Assembly: GCF_002236105.1 (NCBI RefSeq)
Contig: NZ_NIWU01000002.1
Location: 434,001-498,000 of the forward strand
Direction: 5' to 3'
Length of the DNA stretch: 64,000 bases
DNA from: Pseudomonas umsongensis
GTDB lineage: Bacteria > Pseudomonadota > Gammaproteobacteria > Pseudomonadales > Pseudomonadaceae
Positions within the stretch are counted from its first letter, which is position 1; each line of letters opens with the position of its first letter. The position numbers were made by a program, and so were the translations under genes. Below the pieces are notes generated by a model. The model searched no databases. It saw only the letters and a list, made by a program, of their open reading frames with translations, and was not told where the DNA came from. Below, one piece after another: positions 36,451 to 46,324 of this stretch.

Positions 36451-36572
36451 CCCTGTGGGAGCGGGCTTGCTCGCGAAGGCGGCCTGCTGGCCGACCTGCA
36501 TCTGGCGGATGTACCTGATCCCCTGTGGGAGCGGGCTTGCCCGCGAAGGCGGCCTGCCAGCCGACCTGCATC
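36451..36572. repeat. Two tandem direct REP units
   Basis: A 52-base unit (CCCTGTGGGAGCGGGCTTGC to CCGACCTGCATC) at 36451-36502 recurs at 36521-36572 with few differences, a period of 70 bases. Unlike the other copies in this window, the units point the same way. Confidence 0.88.
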
Positions 36573-36574
36573 TT

Positions 36575-36705
36575 GATCGTTCCCACGCTCTGCGTGGGAA
36601 TGCCGCCGGGGACGCTCCGCGTTCCGCTGTCGACGCAAGGCTTGAGTCCTGCGCTGTGACGCGGAGCGTCACGGGATGCATTCCCACGCGGGCGTGGGAA
36701 CGATC
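36575..36705. repeat. REP-type inverted repeat, GATCGTTCCCACGC family
   Basis: Third full copy of the family, about 20 bases longer than those at 16797 and 18808 because of extra sequence between the inner arms. One base is missing in the right arm (CACGCGGGCGTGGG instead of CACGCGGAGCGTGGG). Ends 12 bases after the convergent DUF4197 gene stop. Confidence 0.88.
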
Positions 36706-36716
36706 AGGGTGGTGGC

Positions 36717-37406
36717 TTAGAGCGTACCAAACACCTTCTTCGCCAAACTGGTCGCCGCCGCCGTCGGGTTCTGGCGGATGGTTTCTTCCTGTTTGCCGAT
36801 CATTTCGAACAAACCGTTCAACGCCTGCTCGGTCACGTAGTTTTCGACGTTGGCACTCTTCGCGTCGATCACGCCCATGGTCGCGGCCTGCCCGGCGAAT
36901 GAGTTGTACTGCTGGGCCAGGCCAACCTGGTCGGTGGCTTGCTTGACGATGGGCAGGAATTTGGCGCGGATTTGTTCGCGGCTGGTCTTGTTCAGGTACT
37001 GGGTGGCCGAGTCATTGCCGCCGCTGAGAATGCCCTTGGCATCGTCGACCGTCATCTTCTTCACGGCGTCGACGAGGATCGGTTGGGCCTGGACCACGGC
37101 GGTTTCCGCCGCTTTGTTCATGCTGGCTTCCAGTTGATCGACCTGATCGCCCATGCCGAACTGTTTCATTTTGCTGGCAACTTTGCCCAGTTTGCCCGGC
37201 AGTTCGATCTTCACGTCCGGGTTGTTGCTGAAGCCGCCCGGGGTGCCGAGTTGTTTCACCGCCAGTTGCGCGCCTTGGGTCAGGGCGTCCTTGAGACCGC
37301 CGGTGGCGTCTTTTTGCGACAGGTCGCTCAGAGACAGTGCCAGGGCGCTGGCAGAGATCATCAAGCCTGCGCACAGGCCGGCAAAACGGAGGGTAGGGCG
37401 GAGCAT
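36717..37406 (-). CDS. DUF4197 exported protein
   Basis: 229 residues with signal peptide (LRPTLRFAGLCAGLMISASALA). The mature part starts LSLSDLSQKDATGGLKDAL and contains helices VDQLEASMNKAAETAVVQAQ and the conserved C-terminal ALNGLFEMIGKQEETIRQNP of DUF4197. Function of the family unknown; predicted periplasmic. ATG 37406 has AAGGAAG upstream and gives the clean signal; the frame is open eight codons further. Probably co-transcribed with the preceding YbaY-type gene, 39 bases away. Confidence 0.88.
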   Translation of the reverse strand: MLRPTLRFAGLCAGLMISASALALSLSDLSQKDATGGLKDALTQGAQLAVKQLGTPGGFSNNPDVKIELPGKLGKVASKMKQFGMGDQVDQLEASMNKAAETAVVQAQPILVDAVKKMTVDDAKGILSGGNDSATQYLNKTSREQIRAKFLPIVKQATDQVGLAQQYNSFAGQAATMGVIDAKSANVENYVTEQALNGLFEMIGKQEETIRQNPTAAATSLAKKVFGTL

Positions 37407-37445
37407 GGCAACTTCCTTTTTCAAAGACACTTATTTGAATAAGCT

Positions 37446-37844
37446 CTAGCGGGCCGCGTCAACGCGGACCTTCACGGGCTGCGGATCGGAGCCGTCCAGG
37501 CGCACGGCGTGATTTTCGGTGGTGATAAACAGCAGTTTGCCATCGACTTCGATGCGTGCGTTGATCGAGTAACGGTGGTTGGGCTCGATCTTCAGCGGGT
37601 CGTAGCTCAGGTGGAACGGTAGCGGCACCTGGCCTTTGACCGGGCCACGTTGTTCGTCGATGACCTTGGCCGGGGCGTCGGCGAGTGAGATGTCTTGCAG
37701 GCTGACACTCAGGATTGCCGTCGGTGGCAGTGCAATGCGTTGCAGGTAGAAGACTTCGCCATCAAGGGATGCCTTGGGCGCGGGAGTCGGGTGCTGGCAG
37801 GCTGTCAGCAGCACTGCGGCTGCTATCAGGGAAAGCTTTTTCAT
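37446..37844 (-). CDS. YbaY-type lipoprotein
   Basis: 132 residues. The lipoprotein signal is MKKLSLIAAAVLLTAC. The mature domain (VFYLQRIALPPTAILSVSLQDISLADAP ... HRYSINARIEVDGKLLFITTE) matches the beta-sandwich YbaY/META-associated family of outer-membrane lipoproteins of unknown function. The ATG has GGAGATC upstream. The plsB gene ends 51 bases upstream on the same strand. Confidence 0.87.
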   Translation of the reverse strand: MKKLSLIAAAVLLTACQHPTPAPKASLDGEVFYLQRIALPPTAILSVSLQDISLADAPAKVIDEQRGPVKGQVPLPFHLSYDPLKIEPNHRYSINARIEVDGKLLFITTENHAVRLDGSDPQPVKVRVDAAR

Positions 37845-37895
37845 TGGCAGATCTCCGTATCGACGGCACCAGGACCGACTGGCGCCTTGATCAAT

Positions 37896-40400
37896 CTAGA
37901 CGGTTTGTTCGGGCGTAGCGGGTTGGTCGGCGGCATCTTCACTGCGATGCAGCGCCACCTGACGGATCGACAAGCGAATCTCCGCCGGCAGCACCCGCTT
38001 CGCCGCACCTTCGGCCAACTCACCAAGCAACTCGTGATAGCTCAGCTTGCCGGCTTCATCGCGCTTGAGCACGTCCAGGTCCAGCAAAGTCTGGATGAAA
38101 TGGCGGAACAGGCTCTTGTCGAAGAACTCCGGGGCGTTCAGGCCATGCAGGATCGACAGGCGCTGGGCCATGACCGTGCACAGGTCTTCCAGTTCTTCGG
38201 CGCTGATGCTGTTCTGGCCGCTGTTGAGCAGCAGGGACACCGTCATGTAGAAGCGCTGCAAGGTCTGGGCAATACTTTTCGATAGCAGCGTCAACAGCAC
38301 GAAATGCCGCGAGCTCGGGGCCGGACGCAGGTAGACGTCATTCTCGAAACGCAGCAGGCCTTGTTCGACGAACGCTTGCAGCCATTGGTCGATCACCCCG
38401 TCCAACTCGTCCAGCGGCCAGCGAATGAACAGTTCCGCTTGCAGGTAGGGGTACAGCGCACGGGTGTAGCGCAGGATCTGTTCGCGGCTCATGCGCGAGG
38501 CGCTCTGGAAGAAGCTCGCCAGCAGCGCTGGCAGCGCGAAGATGTGCAGCACGTTGTTGCGGTAGTAGGTCATCAGGACGGCGTTTTGCTCGTCCAGATA
38601 GAGAATCTTGCCCAACGCATCGCTTTGTTCCGAGAGCAGGTCCATGTCCTTTACATGCTCGATCAACGCTCGGCCATCACCTTCGGGCAGGGTGGTGTGC
38701 GGCGAGTACGGGACTTTGCGCAACAGCGCCAGGTACAGGTCGAGAACCCGCGCCATGGCGCGATCATCCAGGGCCAGGCGGCTTGTGGACAGCAGCGCCA
38801 GCGCGACCAGGTTGACCGGATTGATCGCCGCCGCTTCGTTCAGGTGCTGCGCGACTTTTTGACCAAGGCGGTTGGTGGTTTCGTTGAGCCAGGCGGGTTT
38901 GAACTGGGGACCCAGTTCCTGCTCGCGCCAGTCCGGCTGCTCGCTGTCGAGAAATTGCGCCAGTTTGATCGGCTCACCAAAGTTCACCGCGACTTGACCG
39001 AAGCGCTGCTTGAGCGCGCCGATGACCTTGAAGATGTCGAAGATCGATTCTTTCTTCTTGCTCGCGCCACGCAACTCGCCCAGGTAGGTCCGGCCTTCCA
39101 GCACGCGCTCGTAGCCGATGTAAACCGGCACGAAGACAATGGGCATGCGTGACGAACGCAGGAAGCTGCGCAGGGTGATTGCCAGCATCCCGGTTTTCGG
39201 TTGCAACATGCGCCCGGTGCGCGAACGGCCGCCCTCGACGAAGTACTCCACCGGGAAGCCCTTGGTGAACAGGGTGTGCAGGTATTCGTTGAACACCGAG
39301 GTGTACAGCGGATTGCCCTTGAAGGTGCGGCGCATGAAGAAGGCGCCGCCACGGCGCAGCAGGCCGCCAATCCCGGGCATGTTGAGGTTGATCCCGGCGG
39401 CGATGTGCGGCGGGGTCAGGCCATTGCGAAACAGCAGGTAGGACAGCAGCAGGTAGTCGATGTGGCTGCGATGGCAGGGTACATAGATCACTTCGTAACC
39501 CGGGGCAACCTTTTGTACGCCTTCGATGTTGTTGACCTTGATGCCATCGTAGATTTTGTTCCAGAACCAGCTCAGCACCACTTCCATGAAGCGGATGGCG
39601 GTGTAGGTGTAGTCCGAGGCGATCTCGTTGCCGTACCGCAGGGCCTGGGCCTTGGCTTTCTCCGGCGAGATGTTCTCGCGCTCGGCTTCGTCGAGGATCG
39701 CCTGCTTTACCAGCGGCTGGTTGACCAGACCCTTGACCAGGTTGCGACGGTGGGAAATATCCGGACCGATGACCGCGGCTTTCAGGTTGCGAAAGTGCAC
39801 CCGCAGAATTCGTTGGGCCATGCGCACGGTGCGCTCGTGACCTTTGTCGTGCTCGATCAGTTCACGCAGGTGGATCGGCGCGGAGAACTGCACGCGGGTC
39901 TTGCGCCCCAGCACGATGATGCTCAGCAGGCGGCGCAAGCGCCCGGTGACCGCCCAACTGTCGGCGAACAACAGTTTCCACGGGCTGTTTTCGCTGTCCG
40001 GCGACTGCCCCCAGAACACGCTGACCGGAATGATCTGCGCATCTTCGGCGGCGTTTTGGCTCAAGGCACTGACCAGGCGGGTCAAGGTGGGCGGTGCGCC
40101 GCGCTTGTCCTGGCGCCCGAGCCAGTCCGGGTCCGGTGTCAGGTAGAAGAACGCGGCCGGTTCCAACAGGTTGCCCACCGATACCGGCAGCACCGGACGC
40201 GGCAGGCCGGCCTTGGTGCATTCGGTGTCGACCACGGCCAGGTCGGTCAACGAAGGATTTTGCAGGACGTAGAACACCGGGCGACTGCGGTCGAGGTTGA
40301 GGGTGAACGACGACTGGTTGATCGTCTCCGAGCGAACCCAGAGGTACAACAGTCGGCGCAGGGTGCCAAACACAAGACGGCGGAACGGGGAGCGGGTCAT
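37896..40400 (-). CDS. plsB: Glycerol-3-phosphate acyltransferase
   Basis: 834-residue inner-membrane enzyme that makes lysophosphatidic acid from acyl donors and glycerol-3-phosphate, the first step of phospholipid synthesis. The acyltransferase motifs are [18 protein letters not shown] (HX4D), [16 protein letters not shown] and [14 protein letters not shown]. Start [19 protein letters not shown] at 40400 fits the family length; the open frame extends 29 codons upstream without support. cdsA, a later enzyme of the same pathway, is also in this window. Confidence 0.95.
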   Translation of the reverse strand: MTRSPFRRLVFGTLRRLLYLWVRSETINQSSFTLNLDRSRPVFYVLQNPSLTDLAVVDTECTKAGLPRPVLPVSVGNLLEPAAFFYLTPDPDWLGRQDKRGAPPTLTRLVSALSQNAAEDAQIIPVSVFWGQSPDSENSPWKLLFADSWAVTGRLRRLLSIIVLGRKTRVQFSAPIHLRELIEHDKGHERTVRMAQRILRVHFRNLKAAVIGPDISHRRNLVKGLVNQPLVKQAILDEAERENISPEKAKAQALRYGNEIASDYTYTAIRFMEVVLSWFWNKIYDGIKVNNIEGVQKVAPGYEVIYVPCHRSHIDYLLLSYLLFRNGLTPPHIAAGINLNMPGIGGLLRRGGAFFMRRTFKGNPLYTSVFNEYLHTLFTKGFPVEYFVEGGRSRTGRMLQPKTGMLAITLRSFLRSSRMPIVFVPVYIGYERVLEGRTYLGELRGASKKKESIFDIFKVIGALKQRFGQVAVNFGEPIKLAQFLDSEQPDWREQELGPQFKPAWLNETTNRLGQKVAQHLNEAAAINPVNLVALALLSTSRLALDDRAMARVLDLYLALLRKVPYSPHTTLPEGDGRALIEHVKDMDLLSEQSDALGKILYLDEQNAVLMTYYRNNVLHIFALPALLASFFQSASRMSREQILRYTRALYPYLQAELFIRWPLDELDGVIDQWLQAFVEQGLLRFENDVYLRPAPSSRHFVLLTLLSKSIAQTLQRFYMTVSLLLNSGQNSISAEELEDLCTVMAQRLSILHGLNAPEFFDKSLFRHFIQTLLDLDVLKRDEAGKLSYHELLGELAEGAAKRVLPAEIRLSIRQVALHRSEDAADQPATPEQTV

Positions 40401-40502
40401 ACGGCTTCTGCGTGAGTGAATAAAACCGAGCGTTTGCTCGGGCGGGAGACAGTGTGCCGGATTCGTCGAAAATCGGCAAAAAAGCACTCAACCAATCTGT
40501 AG

Positions 40503-40530
40503 TTGAGAGTTTCTGCGCCTGTCATATACT
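40503..40530 (+). promoter_or_regulatory. Sigma-70 promoter of cold-shock gene
   Basis: TTGAGA and TATACT are spaced 16 bases apart and lie 35 bases before the start codon, giving a short leader. That leader is much shorter than the long cold-sensing leader of E. coli cspA. Confidence 0.65.
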
Positions 40531-40564
40531 CGGGCGCTCAAAATAAAAACAAGGGGGTACTGAG

Positions 40565-40774
40565 ATGGCAACGCGCGAAACCGGCAATGTGAAGTGGTTC
40601 AACGACGCCAAGGGCTACGGCTTCATTCAACGCGAGGACGGGGTGGACGTGTTCGTGCACTACCGCGCGATTCGCGGTGAGGGGCACCGTTCGCTGACTG
40701 AAGGCCAGCAGGTCGAGTACGGGGTGGTGACTGGCGAGAAGGGTTTGCAGGCTGAGGATGTGGTGGGGCTGTAA
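40565..40774 (+). CDS. Cold-shock domain protein
   Basis: 69-residue single CSD nucleic-acid chaperone. It has the RNP1-like KGYGFIQ and RNP2-like VDVFVHY motifs with [14 protein letters not shown] at the start. AAGGGGGTACTGAG precedes the ATG. Matches the P. aeruginosa PA1159-type protein in length. Role in RNA folding at low temperature or in stationary phase is inferred from the family. Confidence 0.93.
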   Translation: MATRETGNVKWFNDAKGYGFIQREDGVDVFVHYRAIRGEGHRSLTEGQQVEYGVVTGEKGLQAEDVVGL

Positions 40775-40785
40775 TCCTGAGATCA

Positions 40786-40859
40786 AAAGATCGCAGCCTG
40801 CGGCAGCTCCTACAGGTGTACACATAACCCTGTAGGAGCTGCCGCAGGCTGCGATCTTT
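40786..40859. repeat. REP-type inverted repeat, TGTAGGAGCTGCCGC family
   Basis: AAAGATCGCAGCCTGCGGCAGCTCCTACAG and its exact complement are separated by 14 bases. It lies between the convergent cold-shock gene and the unknown gene ending at 40865, and could terminate both. Confidence 0.93.
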
Positions 40860-40864
40860 GGCGG

Positions 40865-41242
40865 TTAAGCAGTTTTCCAGGTGATCTCTTCTTCACCGTC
40901 GGCGCTGATGCGAATCCAGCGATCCGCCGTCTCTTCACCTTCTTCCTCGACCCAGCTACCCGGTGCGCAGCGCACTTCGACGTTCAACGCGGCAAAGGCA
41001 GCGCGGGCGCAGGCGATGTCGTCTTCCCACGGCGTCTGGTCGCTTTCCAGGTACAGGCTGTTCCACTTTCCTACGGCCTTGGGCAGCCAGGTCACCGGCA
41101 CGTTGCCGGCCTTGCACTTGTAGGTCTGGCCTTTCTGGACCCAATCGGTGCACGGGCCCAATGCCGCGCCGAGCCAGGCCGAGATGGCCTTGTGGTCGAC
41201 GTCGGCGTCTTTCAGGTAAATCTCGATATCGGGTTGGCGCAT
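40865..41242 (-). CDS. Conserved protein of unknown function
   Basis: 125 residues, acidic. MRQPDIEIYLKDADVDHKAI leads into AWLGAALGPC, a CKAGNVPVTWLP segment, and a C-terminal WVEEEGEETADRWIRISADG. No signal, membrane segment or motif that I recognise. ATG 41242 is chosen because GAGGAC lies just upstream; the open frame to 41314 lacks a site. Conserved next to the cold-shock gene and rlmA in Pseudomonas (PA1160-like, from memory). Confidence 0.78.
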   Translation of the reverse strand: MRQPDIEIYLKDADVDHKAISAWLGAALGPCTDWVQKGQTYKCKAGNVPVTWLPKAVGKWNSLYLESDQTPWEDDIACARAAFAALNVEVRCAPGSWVEEEGEETADRWIRISADGEEEITWKTA

Positions 41243-41326
41243 GGATGTCCTCACTGCGTGTCTGAAAAATCCATTCGCGGATTTAGCCGGTCTTGAGCCG
41301 TTGCCCAAGACCAAAAATGGTTGAAG

Positions 41327-42136
41327 TTATTGAAGTACGAAGTAATCGTAGCGCATCGATACGGTGACTTCGAAAGGCTCGACCTGCTCAATGACTGCTG
41401 CCCGGCGCTCGGCACTGGCGCGCCAGCCGTGGGGGGTCATGGCCAACAGGTTCGCCCGGTCCTGACCACTGGCAAGCGTCAGTTTGAACGTCAGGGTTTC
41501 GCTGTGAGCCAGCGCCATGCCTTCAGGCACCAGATCCAGGTGCTTGTCGTCGATGTACTCGCGGACTTCGTCGTACAGCCGCTCACGCAGCTCCATCAGG
41601 TGGCCGCTGGTCGGACCGACTTTCATCAGGCCACCACCGGGGCTGAGCAGGCGCTTGGCTTCGTCCCAATCCAGCGGGCTGAAGACGCTGGCCAGGAACT
41701 GACAGCTGCCCGATGCCAGCGGCACGCGGGCCATGCTGGCGATCAACCAGGTGAGCTTGGGGTTGCGTTTGCAGGCGCGCTTGACCGCTTCCCGGGAAAT
41801 GTCCAGGGCGTAGCCGTCGGCGTCCGGCAAGGCGTCGGCGATTTGCGCGGTGTAATAGCCCTCGCCACAACCGATATCGATCCAGCGCTGTGGCGCGTAA
41901 CTTGCCGCCAGTTCCGCCAGGCGCTTGGCCACCGGCGCGTAATGGCCGGCGTTGAGGAAGTCGCGGCGGGCTTCGACCATCGCCTGGTTATCCCCAGGGT
42001 CGCGGCTGTTCTTGTGCTGCACCGGCAACAGGTTCAGGTAACCCTGGCGCGCACGGTCGAAACGATGCCCGGCGGGGCAGGCCGCGCCGTTGTCCACCGC
42101 GCTCAGCGGTTCACTGCAGATCGGGCAAGCGAGCAT
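41327..42136 (-). CDS. rlmA: 23S rRNA (guanine-N1) methyltransferase RlmA
   Basis: 269 residues. The N-terminal zinc knuckle has ligands C4, C7, C20 and H24 (CPICSEPL ... CPAGHRFD), followed by the substrate-specific GYLNLLPVQHKNSRDPGDN and a SAM domain (WIDIGCGEGYYTAQIADAL). It methylates G745-type residues of 23S rRNA. The start overlaps the dapE stop codon, so the two are translationally coupled. Confidence 0.93.
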   Translation of the reverse strand: MLACPICSEPLSAVDNGAACPAGHRFDRARQGYLNLLPVQHKNSRDPGDNQAMVEARRDFLNAGHYAPVAKRLAELAASYAPQRWIDIGCGEGYYTAQIADALPDADGYALDISREAVKRACKRNPKLTWLIASMARVPLASGSCQFLASVFSPLDWDEAKRLLSPGGGLMKVGPTSGHLMELRERLYDEVREYIDDKHLDLVPEGMALAHSETLTFKLTLASGQDRANLLAMTPHGWRASAERRAAVIEQVEPFEVTVSMRYDYFVLQ

Positions 42137-43287
42137 CAGGCGAGCAACTTGATCAGGGTCTGGTAGTAGATTTCGGTCAACACATCGAGGTCGGCCGCCA
42201 GCACGCGCTCGTTGACCTGGTGGATGGTCGCGTTGACCGGCCCCAACTCGACCACTTGCGTGCCCATGGTCGCAATGAAACGGCCGTCGGAAGTGCCACC
42301 GCTGGTGGAAGCCTGGGTTTCACGACCGGTGATGTCCTTGATGCTCGAGGACACGGCGTCGAGCAGCGCGCCCGGTTCGGTGAGGAACGGCAGGCCGGAC
42401 AGTGCCCAGTCGATGTGCCAGTCCAGGGCATGCTTGTCGAGAATGTCGGCGACACGCTTTTGCAGGCCTTCGACGGTCGACTCGGTGGAGAAGCGGAAGT
42501 TGAATACGGCGACCAGGTCACCCGGGATGACGTTGGTCGCGCCGGTGCCGGAGTTGACGTTGGAAATCTGGAAACTGGTCGGCGGGAAGAAATCGTTGCC
42601 GTGGTCCCAATGCTCGGCGGCAAGTTCCGCCAGCGCTGGAGCGGCCAAGTGGATCGGGTTCTTGGCCAGGTGCGGGTAGGCCACGTGGCCCTGTACACCA
42701 CGCACGGTCAGCTTGGCGCCGAGGGAACCGCGACGGCCGTTCTTGACCACGTCACCGACCAGGGTGGTGCTCGACGGTTCGCCGACGATGCACCAGTCCA
42801 GGCGCTCCTTGCGTGCGACCAGGCGTTCAATCACGGCCTTGGTGCCATGGTGCGCCGGGCCTTCTTCGTCGCTGGTGATCAGGAAGGCGACCTTGCCCTT
42901 GTGATCCGGGTAATCGGCGACGAAACGCTCGGCGGCCACGGTCATGGATGCCAGGCTGCCTTTCATGTCTGCCGCGCCACGGCCGCAGAGCATGCCGTGT
43001 TCGTCGATGACTGCGTTGAACGGATCGATTTGCCAGGCGGTCACGGGACCTGTCGGCACCACGTCGGTGTGACCGGCGAAGCAGAGTACCGGGCCGTCGT
43101 GTTTGCCGTGGGTGGCCCAGAAGTTATCCACATCTTCGATGCGCATCGGTTCCAGCATGAAACCGGCATCGCCCAGGCGCTGCATCATCTGCTTCTGGCA
43201 ATCGGCGTCGACCGGCGTCACGGACGGACGGCGGATCAGGTCGATGGCGAGTTGAAGGGTCGGCGAAAGGTCGGCGTGGGCCGTCAT
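42136..43287 (-). CDS. dapE: Succinyl-diaminopimelate desuccinylase
   Basis: 383-residue M20 family di-zinc hydrolase that converts N-succinyl-LL-DAP to LL-DAP for lysine and peptidoglycan synthesis. It has [12 protein letters not shown] (metal-binding His), [23 protein letters not shown] (catalytic Glu pair) and a dimerisation domain. dapD and dapC lie further right in the window, each separated from it by unrelated genes. Confidence 0.96.
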   Translation of the reverse strand: MTAHADLSPTLQLAIDLIRRPSVTPVDADCQKQMMQRLGDAGFMLEPMRIEDVDNFWATHGKHDGPVLCFAGHTDVVPTGPVTAWQIDPFNAVIDEHGMLCGRGAADMKGSLASMTVAAERFVADYPDHKGKVAFLITSDEEGPAHHGTKAVIERLVARKERLDWCIVGEPSSTTLVGDVVKNGRRGSLGAKLTVRGVQGHVAYPHLAKNPIHLAAPALAELAAEHWDHGNDFFPPTSFQISNVNSGTGATNVIPGDLVAVFNFRFSTESTVEGLQKRVADILDKHALDWHIDWALSGLPFLTEPGALLDAVSSSIKDITGRETQASTSGGTSDGRFIATMGTQVVELGPVNATIHQVNERVLAADLDVLTEIYYQTLIKLLA

Positions 43288-43325
43288 GGGAAACTCCGGA
43301 AATCATGAATGTGGGCGCGGACCCA

Positions 43326-43417
43326 CTGTGGGAGCGAGCCTGCTCGCGAAGGCGGCGTGTCAGTCAACATAAACGTTGATTGTTACAACGCCTTCGCGAG
43401 CAGGCTCGCTCCCACAG
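43326..43417. repeat. REP-type inverted repeat, TGTGGGAGCGAGC family
   Basis: CTGTGGGAGCGAGCCTGCTCGCGAAGGC and GCCTTCGCGAGCAGGCTCGCTCCCACAG are exact inverted copies spaced by 36 bases, between the ndvB stop and the dapE start. Confidence 0.93.
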
Positions 43418-43516
43418 GGATCAGGTCCGGCCATTGGGCCGTAGCCCCTGCAAAATGGCGGTTATCTTAAAGCAAAACGGCGACCATTGGCCGCCGTTTA
43501 GTGCATCGGTGAAGAT

Positions 43517-46108
43517 TTAGACCGCTGGCGCCGTTTCGGTTTCGGCGGTCGGCTTCGGCAGGGAGGAGAGGAACGCCATGATCAGCGCCGCCAGGTACGG
43601 CAGCGACTGTACCAGCAGCATGGTTACCCAGAAACGCATGTCGTTGCTCGGCATGCCGTTCACCAGGTAGATCCCCAGGGCCGCGCCCCACAACAGCAGC
43701 ATGATGAACACCTCTTCGCGGGCCTCGGAAATCGCCACCCAGAAGCCGTGGTTATCGGCATTCTTAGGCGTGCGGAAGAACGGAATGCTGCTGGTGAAGA
43801 AACCGTACAACACCGCCTTGGCGATGGTGTGCGACAACGCAAGTCCCGCCAGTGCCGCGCAGAACGCATCCTTGAGGTTCACCCCCACCGCCCGTCGGTA
43901 GAGGAAGATGATCTTGCCGACCTTGAACACGAACAGCGCCAGGGGCGGGATCGCGAAAATCAGCAACGGCGGATCGACCCGCTGCGGCACGATGATCATC
44001 GCCGCCGACCACAACAGCGCGCCGACAGTGAAGAAGATGTTCATGCCATCGGCGACCCAGGGCAACCAGCCCGCAAGGAAGTGGTAGCGCTGGCCGCGGG
44101 TCAGCTCGGTGTCCTTGCCGCGCAGCAGGCTGCGGGTGTGACGCTTGATGATCTGGATCGCGCCATAGGCCCAGCGGAATCGCTGTTTCTTGAAGTCGAT
44201 GAAGGTGTCGGGCATCAGGCCCTTGCCGTAGCTGTCGTGGTAATACGCCGCCGACAGGCCTTTTTCAAACACTCGCAGGCCAAGCTCGGCGTCTTCGCAG
44301 ATGCACCAGTCGGCCCAGCCCAGTTCCTCGAGCACCGAGCGCCGGGTCATGGTCATGGTCCCGTGCTGGATGATCGCGTCACGGTCGTTACGGGTAACCA
44401 TGCCGATGTGGAAGAAGCCTTTGTATTCCGCGTAGCAGAGCTTCTTGAAGGTGCTTTCGTTCTGGTCGCGGTAATCCTGCGGCGACTGCACCACGGCGAT
44501 TTTCGGGTCGGCGAAGTGCGGCACCATGTGCTTGAGCCAGTTGGGGTGCACGCAGTAATCGGAGTCGATCACCGCGATCACTTCGGCATCCTTGGCGGTG
44601 TGGGGGATCAGGTAGTTCAGCGCACCGCCCTTGAAACCGGCCAAGGGTGCGACGTGGAAGAACTTGAAGCGTGGGCCGAGGGTTTCACAGTAGTCGCGCA
44701 CGGGTTCCCAGACCGCCGGGTCCTTGGTGTTGTTGTCGATGATCAGGACTTCGAAGTCCGGATAGTCGAGATTGGCCAAGGCGTTGAGGGTCTCCTTGAC
44801 CATCTCCGGAGGCTCGTTGTAGCACGGCACATGGATCGAGACTTTCGGTCGATAGTTTGAATCACCGACCACCGGCAGGAATTCCCGGCGCCGTTTGTGG
44901 ATCCACACGGCTTCGGCCAGTTCGTGGGCCTCGGTCAGCAACACGATGAACACCCCGAGTGCACCAAGGGCGAGTAGGAAGCCCACCGTCAGGCTGAACC
45001 AGGTGCTGTATTGCTGGCTGTAGTCATAACCGATCCACACCAGCACCGAACCGCAAAGGAACGCGATAAAAGTCAGGAAGGTGCGACCACGTTGGCGCAG
45101 GGCCGAGCCGTCGATCATCAGCAGGGTCAGCGACAGCAGCGCCAATACCACCGAGCCAATGGCCAGCACGCGCCATTGCGGGATCGCGACCACCGGGCCT
45201 TCGAAGTTGAATTTCTGTTGGCGTGCGGCGTTGAACACACCCCAGTAGGCGCCTACCGAACCTTCGTCACTGGCCTTCCACGGCTGGTCGAACGCTTCGA
45301 TCACGAAGTAGTTGAAGCCCTGGCGGTTGAGCTTGTTGACCAGGGTTCGCAGATAGATCGCCTGGTCTGCCGGCGACGCATCGGCGCCTCCGCGCATGCG
45401 GCCGTTGCTTGGCCAGCCCACTTCGGAAAGTAGCAGCGGTTTTTTCGGGAACATCTTTTTCAGGTCGCGGGCCCGGTCGAGGACGAACTGTCCCGCCTTG
45501 TCCATCGGGATGAACTCCCAGTAAGGCAGCACGTGCGCGGCAATCAGGTCGACGTGCTTGGCCAGTTCCGGGTGTTCTTCCCAGACGTGCCACTGTTCGG
45601 ACGTAGTCACCGGCACCTTCACAGCGGCGCGGACGCGATCAAGGATCACACTCAGTTCGGCAGCGGTGATTTCCTTGCGGAAAATGGCTTCGTTACCTAC
45701 AACGACGCGCACGACGCTGCGCGAAGAATTGGCGATTTCGATGGCACGGGTGATTTCCCGCTCGTTGCGTTCCTGGTCCGGGCTGATCCAGATCCCCAGT
45801 GTCACCCGCAGGCCAAACTCTTCCGCCAGCTTGGGAATGTTTTCCAGCGTACCGTCGACCGAGTAAGTACGGATGTTGTCCGTCAGCTTGCTCATTATCT
45901 CCAGGTCACGACGCATTTGATCGTCGGTTGGGTACTGCTCCTTCTGTGGGAATTGACCCTGCTGGAAAGGTGAGTACGAGAAGCCGGAGATCTGTTCGGG
46001 CCAGTTGGGAGCGGTTACCGGGCGATTGATCAGCGCCCAGAAACCGGTAAACAAGGCAGCGATGGCGAGCACCACCACCAGGTTGAGTCCAAATTTACGC
46101 GATGACAT
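43517..46108 (-). CDS. ndvB: NdvB-type beta-glucan synthase (GH17-like + GT2)
   Basis: 863-residue membrane glycosyltransferase. An N-terminal membrane helix (LNLVVVLAIAALFTGFWALI) is followed by a periplasmic GH17-like domain (about residues 45-310, with VVVGNEAIFRKE and LLSEVGWPSNGRM, both carrying conserved Glu), then membrane helices and a GT2 processive transferase (VIDSDYCVHPNWL, CEDAELGLRVF, QRFRWAYGAIQI), and further helices. It matches P. aeruginosa PA1163 NdvB, which makes cyclic beta-1,3-glucans linked to biofilm antibiotic tolerance (established there). ATG 46108 is preferred over a TTG six codons upstream; the ribosome-binding site is weak. Confidence 0.9.
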   Translation of the reverse strand: MSSRKFGLNLVVVLAIAALFTGFWALINRPVTAPNWPEQISGFSYSPFQQGQFPQKEQYPTDDQMRRDLEIMSKLTDNIRTYSVDGTLENIPKLAEEFGLRVTLGIWISPDQERNEREITRAIEIANSSRSVVRVVVGNEAIFRKEITAAELSVILDRVRAAVKVPVTTSEQWHVWEEHPELAKHVDLIAAHVLPYWEFIPMDKAGQFVLDRARDLKKMFPKKPLLLSEVGWPSNGRMRGGADASPADQAIYLRTLVNKLNRQGFNYFVIEAFDQPWKASDEGSVGAYWGVFNAARQQKFNFEGPVVAIPQWRVLAIGSVVLALLSLTLLMIDGSALRQRGRTFLTFIAFLCGSVLVWIGYDYSQQYSTWFSLTVGFLLALGALGVFIVLLTEAHELAEAVWIHKRRREFLPVVGDSNYRPKVSIHVPCYNEPPEMVKETLNALANLDYPDFEVLIIDNNTKDPAVWEPVRDYCETLGPRFKFFHVAPLAGFKGGALNYLIPHTAKDAEVIAVIDSDYCVHPNWLKHMVPHFADPKIAVVQSPQDYRDQNESTFKKLCYAEYKGFFHIGMVTRNDRDAIIQHGTMTMTRRSVLEELGWADWCICEDAELGLRVFEKGLSAAYYHDSYGKGLMPDTFIDFKKQRFRWAYGAIQIIKRHTRSLLRGKDTELTRGQRYHFLAGWLPWVADGMNIFFTVGALLWSAAMIIVPQRVDPPLLIFAIPPLALFVFKVGKIIFLYRRAVGVNLKDAFCAALAGLALSHTIAKAVLYGFFTSSIPFFRTPKNADNHGFWVAISEAREEVFIMLLLWGAALGIYLVNGMPSNDMRFWVTMLLVQSLPYLAALIMAFLSSLPKPTAETETAPAV

Positions 46109-46324
46109 AGTTATTTCGGGTTCCAAAGACTGTGGAACGAAGGAACGGTCGGACCGCCAAGGGGGGCGAATCCTACACTAGGCATTCTCTGAACCTATAG
46201 CGGACAGGGAATTACCCGACATTGGGCAATTCACTTTCACATAAGTTCTTACACTAACCGCTCGAACCCTAAAATTTCGTGCGACGAAGCCCTATACTGC
46301 GCGCCGGTTTTTGAGGTGATGGTC

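Larger units (their letters stand above)
36150..36716. other. Gene-free, repeat-rich spacer after mexK
   Basis: 567 bases with no credible gene. It holds the hairpin at 36218-36246, a stretch of about 200 bases of unclear origin, two direct REP units (36451-36572) and an inverted REP-type element (36575-36705). Short open frames on both strands are made of repeat sequence and are not supported. Confidence 0.8.

Noticed and set aside
36451..36572. Tandem 52-base units considered as a CRISPR start
   Set aside because: Only two units, 70-base period, same family as single REP elements elsewhere, and no cas genes.
36119..36946. Several short frames on both strands in the mexK-DUF4197 spacer
   Set aside because: Made of REP and other repeat sequence; similar text recurs at other repeat copies, so not genes.
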